Of a stretch of DNA of 9,309 nucleotides, positions 1-7,293 are shown one piece after another. Both the position numbers and the translations under genes were made by a program. The number at the start of each line of letters is the position of its first letter. The first letter of the stretch is position 1. The notes beneath the pieces are model-generated. The model made no database searches, was not told where the DNA came from, and worked only from the letters and a program-made list of their open reading frames with translations. This DNA is from an uncultured Lachnospiraceae bacterium (GTDB lineage: Bacteria > Bacillota > Clostridia > Lachnospirales > Lachnospiraceae). The stretch is taken from contig CAKRJK010000040.1 in assembly GCA_934351705.1 (NCBI GenBank), forward strand, positions 1 through 9,309, in the 5' to 3' direction.

Positions 1-732
1 CTTCTCTACCTCTTCCGTCGTGATTCCCTTGATCTGTGCAATCTTCTCTGCCACATAAGGAAGATATAAAGAAGAATTACGTTTGCCGCGATAAGGCTCG
101 GGTGCCATGTACGGGCAGTCTGTCTCCAGCACAATGTGTTCTGTCGGAATTGCTTCGACAACTTCCTTTAGCTTTCTTGCATTCTTAAAAGTCACCACAC
201 CGCCGACTCCGATATAATATCCCATTTTGACATATTCCTTTGCCATTTCCTTTGAGTAGGAAAAACAATGTATGATTCCTCTGCTCGCTTCTGTGTGATG
301 TGCTTTGATCAGATCAAAGGTATCCGCAGCCGCATCTCTTGAATGGATTACAAACGGCAGACCGGCTTCCTTTGCAAGCTCGAGTTGACGTGAAAGCCAT
401 TCCCGCTGTGTCTTTTGCACCTCTTCCTCTTTATCCCAGTAATAGTCCAAGCCAATCTCTCCGACCGCTACAATCTTCGGATGGTGAAGCTGTTGACGTA
501 TCCACGCATACAGCTCCTCATCCATCGTATCAATATCACTCGGATGAACTCCGAGTGCCCCATAGACAAAATCATATTGATCGACCAGTTTCAGCGTCGC
601 CTCGCAGGTAGCTCTGTCACAGCCGATATTGACAATCTTATCAATGCCATGCTCCCTCATTGAGAGAAGCAGACTGTCTCTGTCCTCATCAAATTTTCTG
701 TCGTCGTAATGTGCGTGTGTTTCAAATATCAT
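1..732 (-). CDS. tatD: TatD-family metal-dependent deoxyribonuclease (C-terminus beyond window)
   Basis: The frame runs open from the ATG at 732 to the window edge, giving 244 residues. TatD proteins are usually about 255 residues, so roughly the last dozen are missing. It is a TIM-barrel amidohydrolase-fold hydrolase. The expected metal ligands are visible: the N-terminal HxH as H6/H8 (THAHYD), E92 in GEIGLDYYW, H130 in FVIHSRD, H155 in IIHCFSYS and D205 in LETDCPYM. Known members are Mg-dependent 3'-5' exonucleases or DNases, linked to DNA repair and debris processing; the exact substrate here is not shown. The start is supported by AGAGG about 8 nt upstream, which lies against the TAA stop of the response regulator gene (12-bp gap). 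It is therefore probably co-transcribed with, and translationally close to, the two-component genes. That link may be only positional, since tatD usually sits beside metG or rsmA-type housekeeping genes. Confidence 0.93.
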   Translation of the reverse strand, partial: MIFETHAHYDDRKFDEDRDSLLLSMREHGIDKIVNIGCDRATCEATLKLVDQYDFVYGALGVHPSDIDTMDEELYAWIRQQLHHPKIVAVGEIGLDYYWDKEEEVQKTQREWLSRQLELAKEAGLPFVIHSRDAAADTFDLIKAHHTEASRGIIHCFSYSKEMAKEYVKMGYYIGVGGVVTFKNARKLKEVVEAIPTEHIVLETDCPYMAPEPYRGKRNSSLYLPYVAEKIAQIKGITTEEVEK

Positions 733-744
733 GTCTGTATCCTC

Positions 745-1374
745 TTACTTTTCATTTGCTTTCTGATAATAGAATACCGCAAGCTGGGTTCTGTCTCTAA
801 GGGAAAGTTTGTCCAACACGGAGCTGATATAATTCCGCACAGTTCCCTCGCTCAAAAACAGGGTTTCGGCAATCTCCTTATTACTCTTTCCCATTGCCAC
901 CTGTCTGATGATTTCCTGTTCTTTCTCACTGACATCATATTGACTGTAATCAAAGCTCTCTCTGCTCTGTGCCAGAACCGGAATTTTGTTTACAATCTCA
1001 CTGCCAAAAACACTCTGTCCCCGTTCCACTGCCAGAAGTGCGGGTACGATTCCCTCAAAATCCTGCTTTAGTATATATCCTTTTGAACCGATATTCAATG
1101 CTTTCACGATATATTCATCATCGGAGAAGGTCGTCAAAAACAATATTTTCGCCTGTGAATCCTCCTTTAGAATCTGCTCTGCCGCTTCCAAGCCGCTCAT
1201 CTCTTTCATCTGAATGTCCATCAAAAGCACGTCGGGTTTTTGCTCCCGATACAGGCAAATTGCCTCTTTTCCGTCGTTTCCGGTTGCAGCTACTTCAATC
1301 TCACCGCTTGCCTCCAGAATCGTTTTCAACGAAATTGCCACCAGATTATCATCATCCACAAGAACTACTCTCAT
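745..1374 (-). CDS. NarL/FixJ-family response regulator (LuxR-type DNA-binding domain), LnrK-like
   Basis: This 209-residue protein has a complete two-domain layout. The receiver domain (about 1-120) shows the acidic pocket D7-D9, the phosphoacceptor D53 in LLMDIQM, the switch T81/T82 in LFLTTF, and the conserved K103 in GYILKQD. The C-terminal LuxR/GerE helix-turn-helix (about 146-207) contains SEKEQEIIRQVAMGKSNKEIA followed by LSEGTVRNYISSVLDKL. By family logic, phosphorylation by the kinase encoded just upstream drives dimerisation and binding to an inverted repeat. The likeliest target is the palindrome at 2461-2476 in front of the divergent ABC transporter operon. The start ATG overlaps the kinase stop (ATGA, 4 bp), so the two are translationally coupled. 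The role as LnrK-like activator of the neighbouring transporter is inferred from gene order. Confidence 0.95.
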   Translation of the reverse strand: MRVVLVDDDNLVAISLKTILEASGEIEVAATGNDGKEAICLYREQKPDVLLMDIQMKEMSGLEAAEQILKEDSQAKILFLTTFSDDEYIVKALNIGSKGYILKQDFEGIVPALLAVERGQSVFGSEIVNKIPVLAQSRESFDYSQYDVSEKEQEIIRQVAMGKSNKEIAETLFLSEGTVRNYISSVLDKLSLRDRTQLAVFYYQKANEK

Positions 1375-2444
1375 CTTTTCTCCTCCGTTTTTTGAATGGA
1401 TATAAAAATACGAAATCCATTCTCCGTCTGCATATGTATGGTTCCGCCAAGTGCCTCCACACGCTCTCTCATATTCATAAGTCCCATTCCCGTGTCCGTA
1501 TGCTCTTTAATATTTGTTCCGTTGTCCGCAATGCTTAGCTGATACAACGCAGGGTGTTCACGGAAAATAATTTCTATGCTGTCTGCGTTACTGTGTTTGA
1601 CAATATTAGAAACCGCCTCCTTTACAATTACAATAAAGCAATATTTGATATCCCTCGGCACCTGCTCCGAGATGTCATACTCCATATGAAACCGGTAATT
1701 TTCCCTTACCTCTTTTGTTGCCTCAAGCACCGCCTGCTTTAAATCCACCGACTCATCATGCAGATCATGTACGCTTTCCCGGATATTATTCATCGCCAGA
1801 TTCAACGTGTCATTGACGCTCGAAAGCTGCTCGTGCAACGGTTCTTCTTTGTGGATCGCCATCAATGCTCCCATCTGCAAAATCGAACGCGACAGCATAT
1901 GTCCGACATTGTCGTGGATTTCTCTGGCAATACGATTCCTCTCTTTTAAGGTTGCCATATGAATCTCATCGTCCTGCTTTTGCAGCAATTCACGGTTTCT
2001 CTGATTCATCACGTAATTCAGCTCCGCACTGGTATCCCGCAGATGGATCATATCTGTTTTTAAAGTTTCCAATCTTTTTGTCTTATAAGCCATCACCGCC
2101 GCTAACAACGTCAACAGGATCAAAAAACAAATTTGCCCGGCATCGTAAAGCTCTTTCACCGGATACAAAAAAATAAGTGCCGCAAACCCATAATACTGTT
2201 TTCTTCTCACACTGTCATAAATCAGCAACGGCAAAAAGCACGTTCCTGCCGGCTGATATAGACAAAAACCCAAATAGACGATCCAAAGACCGATCGTAAT
2301 CTTTTTATTTCCTAAATAAATGCTTCCCGCCGAAACAACCAAAGCGATCAACACAATCGGCACTACCGCAGACAACTTCTCTGAGCGAACTGCCAGCAGT
2401 AAACCCAACAGCCATATTATCACCTTGTCAACTATCTGTATCAT
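1371..2444 (-). CDS. Membrane sensor histidine kinase, HisKA_3/DesK type, LnrJ-like
   Basis: This 357-residue protein has a hydrophobic N-terminal sensor region (about residues 5-120) with roughly five membrane segments and only short loops. It therefore probably senses within the membrane (an 'intramembrane-sensing' kinase). A linker helix (about 122-165) follows, then the dimerisation/phosphotransfer H-box ERNRIAREIHDNVGHMLS with the predicted phospho-acceptor H177. The HATPase_c domain (about 265-352) has N-box KEAVSNIVKHS (N280), G1 box IADNGT and G2 box GMGLMNMRERV. The REIHDxxGH pattern places it in the NarL-partner HisKA_3 class with DesK and LnrJ. GAGG sits about 7 nt upstream of the ATG. 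The 3' end overlaps the response regulator gene by ATGA. The signal is unknown; next to an ABC-2 exporter, lipids or membrane-active compounds are plausible (inference). Confidence 0.94.
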   Translation of the reverse strand: MIQIVDKVIIWLLGLLLAVRSEKLSAVVPIVLIALVVSAGSIYLGNKKITIGLWIVYLGFCLYQPAGTCFLPLLIYDSVRRKQYYGFAALIFLYPVKELYDAGQICFLILLTLLAAVMAYKTKRLETLKTDMIHLRDTSAELNYVMNQRNRELLQKQDDEIHMATLKERNRIAREIHDNVGHMLSRSILQMGALMAIHKEEPLHEQLSSVNDTLNLAMNNIRESVHDLHDESVDLKQAVLEATKEVRENYRFHMEYDISEQVPRDIKYCFIVIVKEAVSNIVKHSNADSIEIIFREHPALYQLSIADNGTNIKEHTDTGMGLMNMRERVEALGGTIHMQTENGFRIFISIQKTEEKR

Positions 2445-2460
2445 TTCTCATCCTCGCATT

Positions 2461-2476
2461 TATGACAAATGTCATA
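2461..2476. promoter_or_regulatory. Perfect palindrome, candidate response-regulator operator
   Basis: The site reads TATGACA-AA-TGTCATA: two perfect 7-bp arms around a 2-bp centre, in the divergent region between the kinase and ABC transporter genes. Two-fold symmetric sites of this size suit dimeric NarL/LuxR-type regulators, and such a regulator is encoded next door. Its centre is about 64 bp upstream of the predicted transporter transcription start, a position suited to activation. It lies downstream of the predicted kinase start, so it might also dampen kinase transcription. Binding is inferred. Confidence 0.6.
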
Positions 2477-2481
2477 TTCAT

Positions 2482-2492
2482 TTCTGACAGAA
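2482..2492. promoter_or_regulatory. Second short palindrome, possible auxiliary operator
   Basis: TTCTG-A-CAGAA is an 11-bp perfect palindrome. Its centre is about 18.5 bp from the centre of the larger palindrome at 2461-2476 and about 46 bp upstream of the predicted transporter transcription start. It shares TGACA with the larger site but its arms differ. It may be a weaker second dimer site for the same regulator, or chance in an AT-rich region. Confidence 0.3.
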
Positions 2493-2518
2493 TACACTAC
2501 CCTCTTTTTATCTGTTTT

Positions 2519-2547
2519 ATTATACTACAATCAGAATCAAATAGGAA
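2519..2547 (-). promoter_or_regulatory. Candidate promoter for the kinase-regulator(-tatD) operon
   Basis: The minus strand carries a perfect TATAAT at 2524-2519. Seventeen bases upstream is only a weak -35 (TTCCTA, 2547-2542). The predicted start near 2512 would give a leader of about 68 nt to the kinase ATG. The -10 overlaps the plus-strand -10 at 2521-2526, so the two promoters probably exclude each other. Confidence 0.4.
2521..2526 (+). promoter_or_regulatory. Candidate -10 element of the ABC transporter operon
   Basis: TATACT matches five of six consensus bases and lies 49 nt before the ATPase ATG. No recognisable -35 sits 16-18 bp upstream (the 17-bp position reads TACCCT). This fits a promoter that depends on an activator bound at the palindromes upstream. 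The AGGAGG ribosome binding site at 2561-2566 is 8 nt before the ATG. Confidence 0.4.
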
Positions 2548-2574
2548 ATATTGAATATATAGGAGGAATGAAAA

Positions 2575-3516
2575 ATGAACACACCGGTTGTAAAAGTAGA
2601 AAATCTGGTCAAACGCTACAAAGACCTCGTAGCTGTTGACCATTTTAATCTGGAAATTGCAGAAGGCGAAATATTGGGACTGTTAGGTCCGAACGGCTCC
2701 GGCAAAACAACAACGATCAACTGTATTCTTTCACTGCTTACCTTTGATAAGGGAACCATTGAGGTATTCGGAAAAGAGATGAAGCCGGACAGCTATGACT
2801 TAAAGCGTCAGATTGGCGTTGTCATGCAGAACGTAGCTGTTTTCAAAGAACTGACCGTCTATGAAAATATCGACTATTTCTGCGGACTCTACATAAAGGA
2901 CAGAGCCACCAGAAAACAATATGTGCAGGAAGCCATCGACTTTGTCGAATTAAACGATTACAAGAAATTTTATCCAAAAAAATTATCCGGCGGTTTACTC
3001 AGACGTTTGAACATTGCCTGTGGTATCGCCCATAAGCCAAAATTAATTTTCTTAGATGAACCTACCGTTGCCGTTGATCCTCAAAGCCGTAACAAAATCT
3101 TAGAGGGTATCCTAGAGCTGAACCGACAGGGTGCAACCATTATCTACACTTCACATTACATGGAAGAGGTTGAGCAGATCTGTACCCGTATCGCAATCAT
3201 GGATAAAGGTAAAAATCTGGCAATCGGTACCACAGACGAGTTAAAACAGATGATTAAGAAAAAAGAGATTATCTCGATTGATATATTGGAGATTTCCGAA
3301 GATGATATTTCCGCTATCCGCAATCTGAAGAATGTTTATGACGTATCTTATGAAAATCATAAATTAACCGTTCTTTGCAGCGGCGGAAAACACAATCTGA
3401 TCCATATTATGGATTACCTGCAGGAAAAAAATATTTCTTTTGGCAGGATATATTCCGAACTTCCGTCATTAAATGATGTTTTCCTTGAACTGACCGGAAA
3501 AGAATTGCGTGATTAA
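2575..3516 (+). CDS. ABC transporter ATP-binding protein, LnrL/CcmA-type drug exporter
   Basis: This 313-residue nucleotide-binding subunit powers the two membrane partners encoded immediately downstream. Visible motifs are Walker A GPNGSGKT (38-45, K44), Q-loop Q85 in VVMQN, signature LSGGLLRR (137-144), Walker B LIFLDEP with catalytic E162, D-loop AVDP (166-169) and switch H194 in YTSH. The stretch DEPTVAVDPQSR is typical of the ABC-2 drug and lipid-antibiotic export group that includes LnrL. The C-terminal 90 or so residues after the switch form the extra domain common in this group (ELKQMIKKKEI onward). The signature has LL where MK is commoner, a mild variation. The start is fixed by AGGAGG 8 nt upstream; an ATG at 2568 is out of frame and too close to it. 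Expression is probably induced by the divergent two-component system. Confidence 0.94.
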   Translation: MNTPVVKVENLVKRYKDLVAVDHFNLEIAEGEILGLLGPNGSGKTTTINCILSLLTFDKGTIEVFGKEMKPDSYDLKRQIGVVMQNVAVFKELTVYENIDYFCGLYIKDRATRKQYVQEAIDFVELNDYKKFYPKKLSGGLLRRLNIACGIAHKPKLIFLDEPTVAVDPQSRNKILEGILELNRQGATIIYTSHYMEEVEQICTRIAIMDKGKNLAIGTTDELKQMIKKKEIISIDILEISEDDISAIRNLKNVYDVSYENHKLTVLCSGGKHNLIHIMDYLQEKNISFGRIYSELPSLNDVFLELTGKELRD

Positions 3517-3526
3517 GGAGGGTTTT

Positions 3527-4672
3527 ATGTTACAGATATTTCAATACACTTTAAAGAAACTTCTGCATAACCGGGCAGATTTGTTCTGGACATTGTTCTT
3601 CCCGATCATTCTCGCCTCCATGTTTAAATTGGCATTCCGCAACATTACCTCGGATGAAACCTTTCATGCCATTCCGGTTGCCATAGTCAACGAGGAAGGT
3701 TCTATGTCCGAGAGCTTTATGTCGGTTGCAAAAGAACTCGGAGAAGATGGAGATGATCAGTTTTTGGAGGTAACCTATTGTGACAAAAAACAGGCAATGT
3801 CCTTACTGAAAAAGCAAAAGGTAGACGGCATCATCTATGCGGGAGATACGGTTTCCCTAACAGTCTCCTCCGACATGACAAATGCCGCATTGAACCAAAG
3901 CATTTTGCAAACTTTTCTCGAAGAATTTCAGATGAATTATCAATCCATCGCCGAGATTGCTTCCACTCATCCGGAAAAATTACCTGAGGCACTTAATGTC
4001 GTACAGGAATCCGGCAACTACAACAAGGAAGTGTCTTACAGCAAAAATAACCGTGATACCTATGACCAGTACTTTTACAATTTGCTTGCTATGGTAAGTA
4101 TGTACAGCGGAACAGCCGGACTGTATATCTGTATTTACAATCAGGGAAACTTATCCGCTCTGGGTGCTCGTAAAAATGTAGCTCCGACACATAAGATGAA
4201 GCTCTTGCTCGGAGAAATGTCGGCAAATATCTTAATCCGGTTCCTTTGCCTTTTGACATCCTTTGCCTTTATCGTACTGGTGTTAAAGATTGATCTGACC
4301 ACCCGGCTTCCGTTCGCAATCCTCGCAATGTTTATGGGCTGTGTTGCAGGTTCCTCGCTGGGATTTTTCCTCGGCTCCATCGGAAACCTCTCGGAAGGAA
4401 TCAAGGTTGCGATCCTGATGTCTGTAACCATGATCGGCAGTTTTTTAAGCGGCTTGATGGTTGGCAGTATGCGGGTTCTGGTAGAATCTTTCTGCCCGAT
4501 CATCAACAAGATCAATCCGTGTGCATTGATTACGGATATGTTTTACTCCCTTGCGATTTATGACACACTGGACCGCTATCTGCAAAACCTGATCACCTTA
4601 CTTATTATATCAGTCATCTTGTCAATCGGCGGATTCCTTATGACAAGGAGGAAAAAATATGCAAACATTTAA
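3527..4672 (+). CDS. ABC-2 type permease, first membrane subunit (LnrM-like)
   Basis: This is a 381-residue membrane component of the exporter. It has one N-terminal membrane segment (about 20-37, after HNRADLFWTLFFPI), a large extracytoplasmic loop (about 40-180) and five C-terminal segments (about 182-203, 237-255, 261-285, 293-311 and 351-372). This is the ABC2_membrane_3 topology. The motif INPCALITDMFYSL before the last segment is characteristic of the group. I place the start at the ATG at 3527, which has AAGGAGG 5 nt upstream, and not at the in-frame GTG at 3509 inside the ATPase gene: that GTG would place the ribosome binding site inside the coding region. The gene lies 10 bp after the ATPase stop and overlaps the next permease by 14 bp. 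The transported compound cannot be read from the sequence. Confidence 0.92.
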   Translation: MLQIFQYTLKKLLHNRADLFWTLFFPIILASMFKLAFRNITSDETFHAIPVAIVNEEGSMSESFMSVAKELGEDGDDQFLEVTYCDKKQAMSLLKKQKVDGIIYAGDTVSLTVSSDMTNAALNQSILQTFLEEFQMNYQSIAEIASTHPEKLPEALNVVQESGNYNKEVSYSKNNRDTYDQYFYNLLAMVSMYSGTAGLYICIYNQGNLSALGARKNVAPTHKMKLLLGEMSANILIRFLCLLTSFAFIVLVLKIDLTTRLPFAILAMFMGCVAGSSLGFFLGSIGNLSEGIKVAILMSVTMIGSFLSGLMVGSMRVLVESFCPIINKINPCALITDMFYSLAIYDTLDRYLQNLITLLIISVILSIGGFLMTRRKKYANI

Positions 4673-5831
4673 AACATTCTTTAAAATAGCAAAAAAACAG
4701 CTTCCGAAATGTATGATCTACTTTGCTGTATTTGCGGTACTTATCATTCTGATGAGCTTTGCGACAAACGATACCAATAGCCGGCAATACGAAGCCTATT
4801 CCTTGCACATAAGCGTCATTGACCGTGACCACTCCAATGCAAGCAAGGCTCTGACCGATTATCTGGATTCCGTACACGAACTGCTCCCTATCCAAGATGA
4901 TGGGGAAAGCATTCAGGATAACCTGTATTATCAGAAGGTCAGCTACGTGTTGACCATTCCGGAGGGATTTGAGCAGAATCTTTTGTCTGATGACTCCTCC
5001 TCACTGGTGGAGAGCAGCAAGAGAAAAGACAGTGCAAGCGGATTCTTTGTAGACGAACAAATAAATCAGTATATTAAAACGCTTCGTGTCTATCTTGCAG
5101 GCGGCTATTCCATCGAAGATGCCGCAAACGCAACTATGGATTCTTTGGAAAAATGTGAAGATGTAACCTCTGTCTCTTTTGAGGAAAAGACCGATAGCTC
5201 GAATACACTGATGTCCTACTATTTTCAGTTTATTCCATACGTGATGATAGCGATCTTAATTCTCGGTTTATGTCCGATTCTGGTCATCTTCCAGAAAAAA
5301 GACCTCGGCAACCGCATTAATTGTTCCTCTTTACATCACTCTTCAAGAACATTCCAGTTGAGCCTCGGATGCGTTCTTTTCAGTCTGATGATATGGGCAT
5401 TGTTTATTATCTTAGGATGTGTGCTGTTTGGTTCTGCAATGTTTTCCAAGAATGGATTGCTTTGTATCCTAAACAGTTTTGTATTCCTGTTAATCTGTAT
5501 GGCAATCTCATTACTTGTCAGCACCTTTGCACCGAACACAAATGTGTTAAATATGATTTCAAATGTTGTCGGTCTTGGAATGGCATTCCTCTGCGGTGTG
5601 TTTGTTCCGCAGCATTTTCTCGGAAAACAGGTTTTAGCCGTAGCACACTTCCTTCCTGCTTACTGGTATATTCAGATTAATGACAGGATCAGCGGCTTTT
5701 CCGATGACGCATTTTCCATGGGCTTCTATCAGAAAGCTCTGGGCATTGAATTCCTGTTCTTTGTTGCGATCTTTGCTGTCTACCTGGTAGCGGATAAACA
5801 AAGAAAACAGGCACGACGCTCTACCACATAA
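4659..5831 (+). CDS. ABC-2 type permease, second membrane subunit (LnrN-like)
   Basis: This 390-residue protein has the same plan as its neighbour: one N-terminal membrane helix (about 18-35), an extracytoplasmic domain (about 36-187), then five helices (about 188-211, 232-259, 267-289, 294-316 and 363-377). FLPAYWYIQIND before the last helix is the counterpart of the INPCALITDMFY motif in the first permease. The two subunits presumably form a heterodimer over two copies of the ATPase. The ATG lies inside the last codons of the preceding gene (14-bp overlap), with AGGAGG just upstream, which points to translational coupling and matched stoichiometry. The protein ends in a basic tail (KQRKQARRS), predicted to be cytoplasmic. 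A terminator follows 5 bp after the stop. Confidence 0.91.
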   Translation: MQTFKTFFKIAKKQLPKCMIYFAVFAVLIILMSFATNDTNSRQYEAYSLHISVIDRDHSNASKALTDYLDSVHELLPIQDDGESIQDNLYYQKVSYVLTIPEGFEQNLLSDDSSSLVESSKRKDSASGFFVDEQINQYIKTLRVYLAGGYSIEDAANATMDSLEKCEDVTSVSFEEKTDSSNTLMSYYFQFIPYVMIAILILGLCPILVIFQKKDLGNRINCSSLHHSSRTFQLSLGCVLFSLMIWALFIILGCVLFGSAMFSKNGLLCILNSFVFLLICMAISLLVSTFAPNTNVLNMISNVVGLGMAFLCGVFVPQHFLGKQVLAVAHFLPAYWYIQINDRISGFSDDAFSMGFYQKALGIEFLFFVAIFAVYLVADKQRKQARRSTT

Positions 5832-5836
5832 AAAAC

Positions 5837-5876
5837 AAGCCATAGACCAAAACTTCAGGTCTATGGCTTTTCTTTT
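5837..5876. terminator. Bidirectional intrinsic terminator between convergent operons
   Basis: A perfect 12-bp stem (AAGCCATAGACC paired with GGTCTATGGCTT, 5837-5848 and 5858-5869) encloses a 9-nt loop and is followed by TTCTTTT on the plus strand. Read on the minus strand, the same stem is followed by TGTTTTTT. It can therefore end both the ABC transporter operon and the hydG transcript. Confidence 0.9.
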
Positions 5877-6168
5877 AGAAACGAAAATCTCTCTGTCCGC
5901 TGTGGATATTGTCAATGTATTCTTTTGCTTTCTCTCTTACTTTCGGATTGGTGATAACCTCTAACTCTTTCTCAATCAGCTTTTCACCGATTTCTTTTGT
6001 CTCCGGTGAAGCGTAATCCTCAAGATATTCTTTGAGTGTCATCAGCGCATTCGGGTGACAGCAGTTGACGATCTGTTTACTCTTTAACAGTTTCATGAAA
6101 CGGTCTCCGGTTCTTCCCTCGCGGTAACATGCCGTACAAAAGCTCGGTACAAAGTCCATCTGCATCAA
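5875..6168 (-). other. Detached C-terminal cluster domain of HydG (shifted frame)
   Basis: This is the 3' part of the broken hydG. It encodes PSFCTACYREGRTGDRF, then NCCHPNALMTLKEYLEDYA, and ends in QRDFRF. The CX2CX22C pattern (FCTAC, then NCC 22 residues later) is the ligand set for the auxiliary iron-sulfur cluster in HydG. There is no convincing ribosome binding site in front of an ATG in this frame, so independent expression is unlikely. Confidence 0.85.
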
Positions 6169-7273
6169 CGGTTCTTGTGTCAATGACATCGAATTGGGCG
6201 GAATTCTCGTCCTCCGGCTCCTCCTCCACATAACCGCCGACGCTGGTTCTGGAGCCTCCGCTAATCTGTGAAATTCCTAATTGCAGCACTCTTTTTCTTG
6301 TCTGCGGATTCTCTCTTGTGGATACGATCATACCCGTATACGGTACTGCGATTCGGATACAGGCAACAATCTTTGCAAATAAGTCATCTGAAATTCCGTT
6401 ATCAAACATATCCGGATCAATATCATCTGCACGGCGAAGTCTCGGTACGCTGATGGTGTGCGGTCCGACACCCTTTGCCGCCTCTAAATGCTCTGCGTGC
6501 ATAATGATTCCTGCAAAATCATAGCGGTAATTATTTAATCCGAACAATACTCCGAGTCCGACATCATCAATTCCGCCATCCATCGCTCTGTCCATTGCCT
6601 CTGTATGATATGCGTAATCATGCTTTGGTCCTGTCGGATGAAGTTTCTCATAATTTTCTTTGTGATACGTTTCCTGGAACAGGATATAAGTTCCGATTCC
6701 CGCTTCTTTTAATCGTCTGTAATTTTCTACGGTTGTTGCCGCAATGTTGACATTGACGCGGCGGATCGCTCCGTTTTTGTGCTTAATGCTGTAAATCGTA
6801 TCAATACATTCCAAAATATACTCTATCGGATTGTTGACCGGATCTTCTCCCATCTCAAGTGCAAGACGTTTATGTCCCATATCCTGCAATGCCACAACTT
6901 CTTTTACGACTTCTTCCTGTGTCAGTTTTTTTCTTGCAATGTGCTTATTTCTCAAATGATACGGACAGTACTCACAGCCGTTGATACAGTAGTTTGATAA
7001 GTATAACGGTGCAAACATGACAATTCGATTTCCGTAAAACTCCTCTTTAATCTCCTTTGCCAATGCGTAGATTTTCTGATTCTTCTCCTCAATATCACAA
7101 TCTAACAGCACCATTGCCTCACGGTGTGTGATTCCTTTCTTTTCGCGTGCCTTATTTAAAATACGGTCAATCTCCTCGATATTACTTTTATTTTTTTCTC
7201 CGTATTCTAAAGAAGCCAACACCTCCTCGTGTGCGATAAACTCCTCCGCTTTGCTTGATTTTACATCATACAT
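5875..7273 (-). pseudogene. hydG: [FeFe]-hydrogenase maturase HydG, frameshifted
   Basis: HydG is a radical-SAM tyrosine lyase that makes the CO/CN-bearing iron unit of the H-cluster. The ATG at 7273 is preferred because AGGAGG lies 8 nt upstream; an in-frame ATG at 7306 sits inside the end of hydE. The reading frame carries the radical-SAM CX3CX2C motif (YCINGCEYC, about residues 96-103 from this start), HTISVPRLRRADD and GISQISGGSRTSVGGY, all strongly HydG-like. After DTRTVD (about residue 370) it runs into 28 unrelated residues and stops at 6077. The rest of HydG continues in another frame, from LMQMDFVPSFCTACYREGRTG to the stop at 5875. Rejoined, the protein would be about 470 residues, the normal HydG size. 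The truncated product keeps the SAM cluster but lacks the C-terminal cluster where the iron synthon forms, so it should not support full maturation. It is either a true mutation or an assembly error. Confidence 0.88.
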
Positions 7274-7293
7274 GATTCTTTCCTCCTCGTATG

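Noticed and set aside
339..2176. Several plus-strand open frames of 60-190 codons opposite tatD, the regulator and the kinase
   Set aside because: They are antisense shadows of well-supported minus-strand genes, have no ribosome binding sites, and have low-complexity or unnatural composition.
3509..3526. GTG start of the first permease within the ATPase gene
   Set aside because: The AAGGAGG at 3515-3521 would lie inside the coding region; it is ideally placed for the ATG at 3527.
4141..5915. Minus-strand open frames opposite the ABC-2 permeases and crossing the terminator
   Set aside because: They lie opposite conserved membrane proteins, lack ribosome binding sites and resemble no known family.
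6077..6231. Programmed ribosomal frameshift in hydG
   Set aside because: No slippery heptamer is visible at the junction, and several conserved residues appear to be missing as well as the frame being changed. A frameshift alone would not restore the normal sequence.
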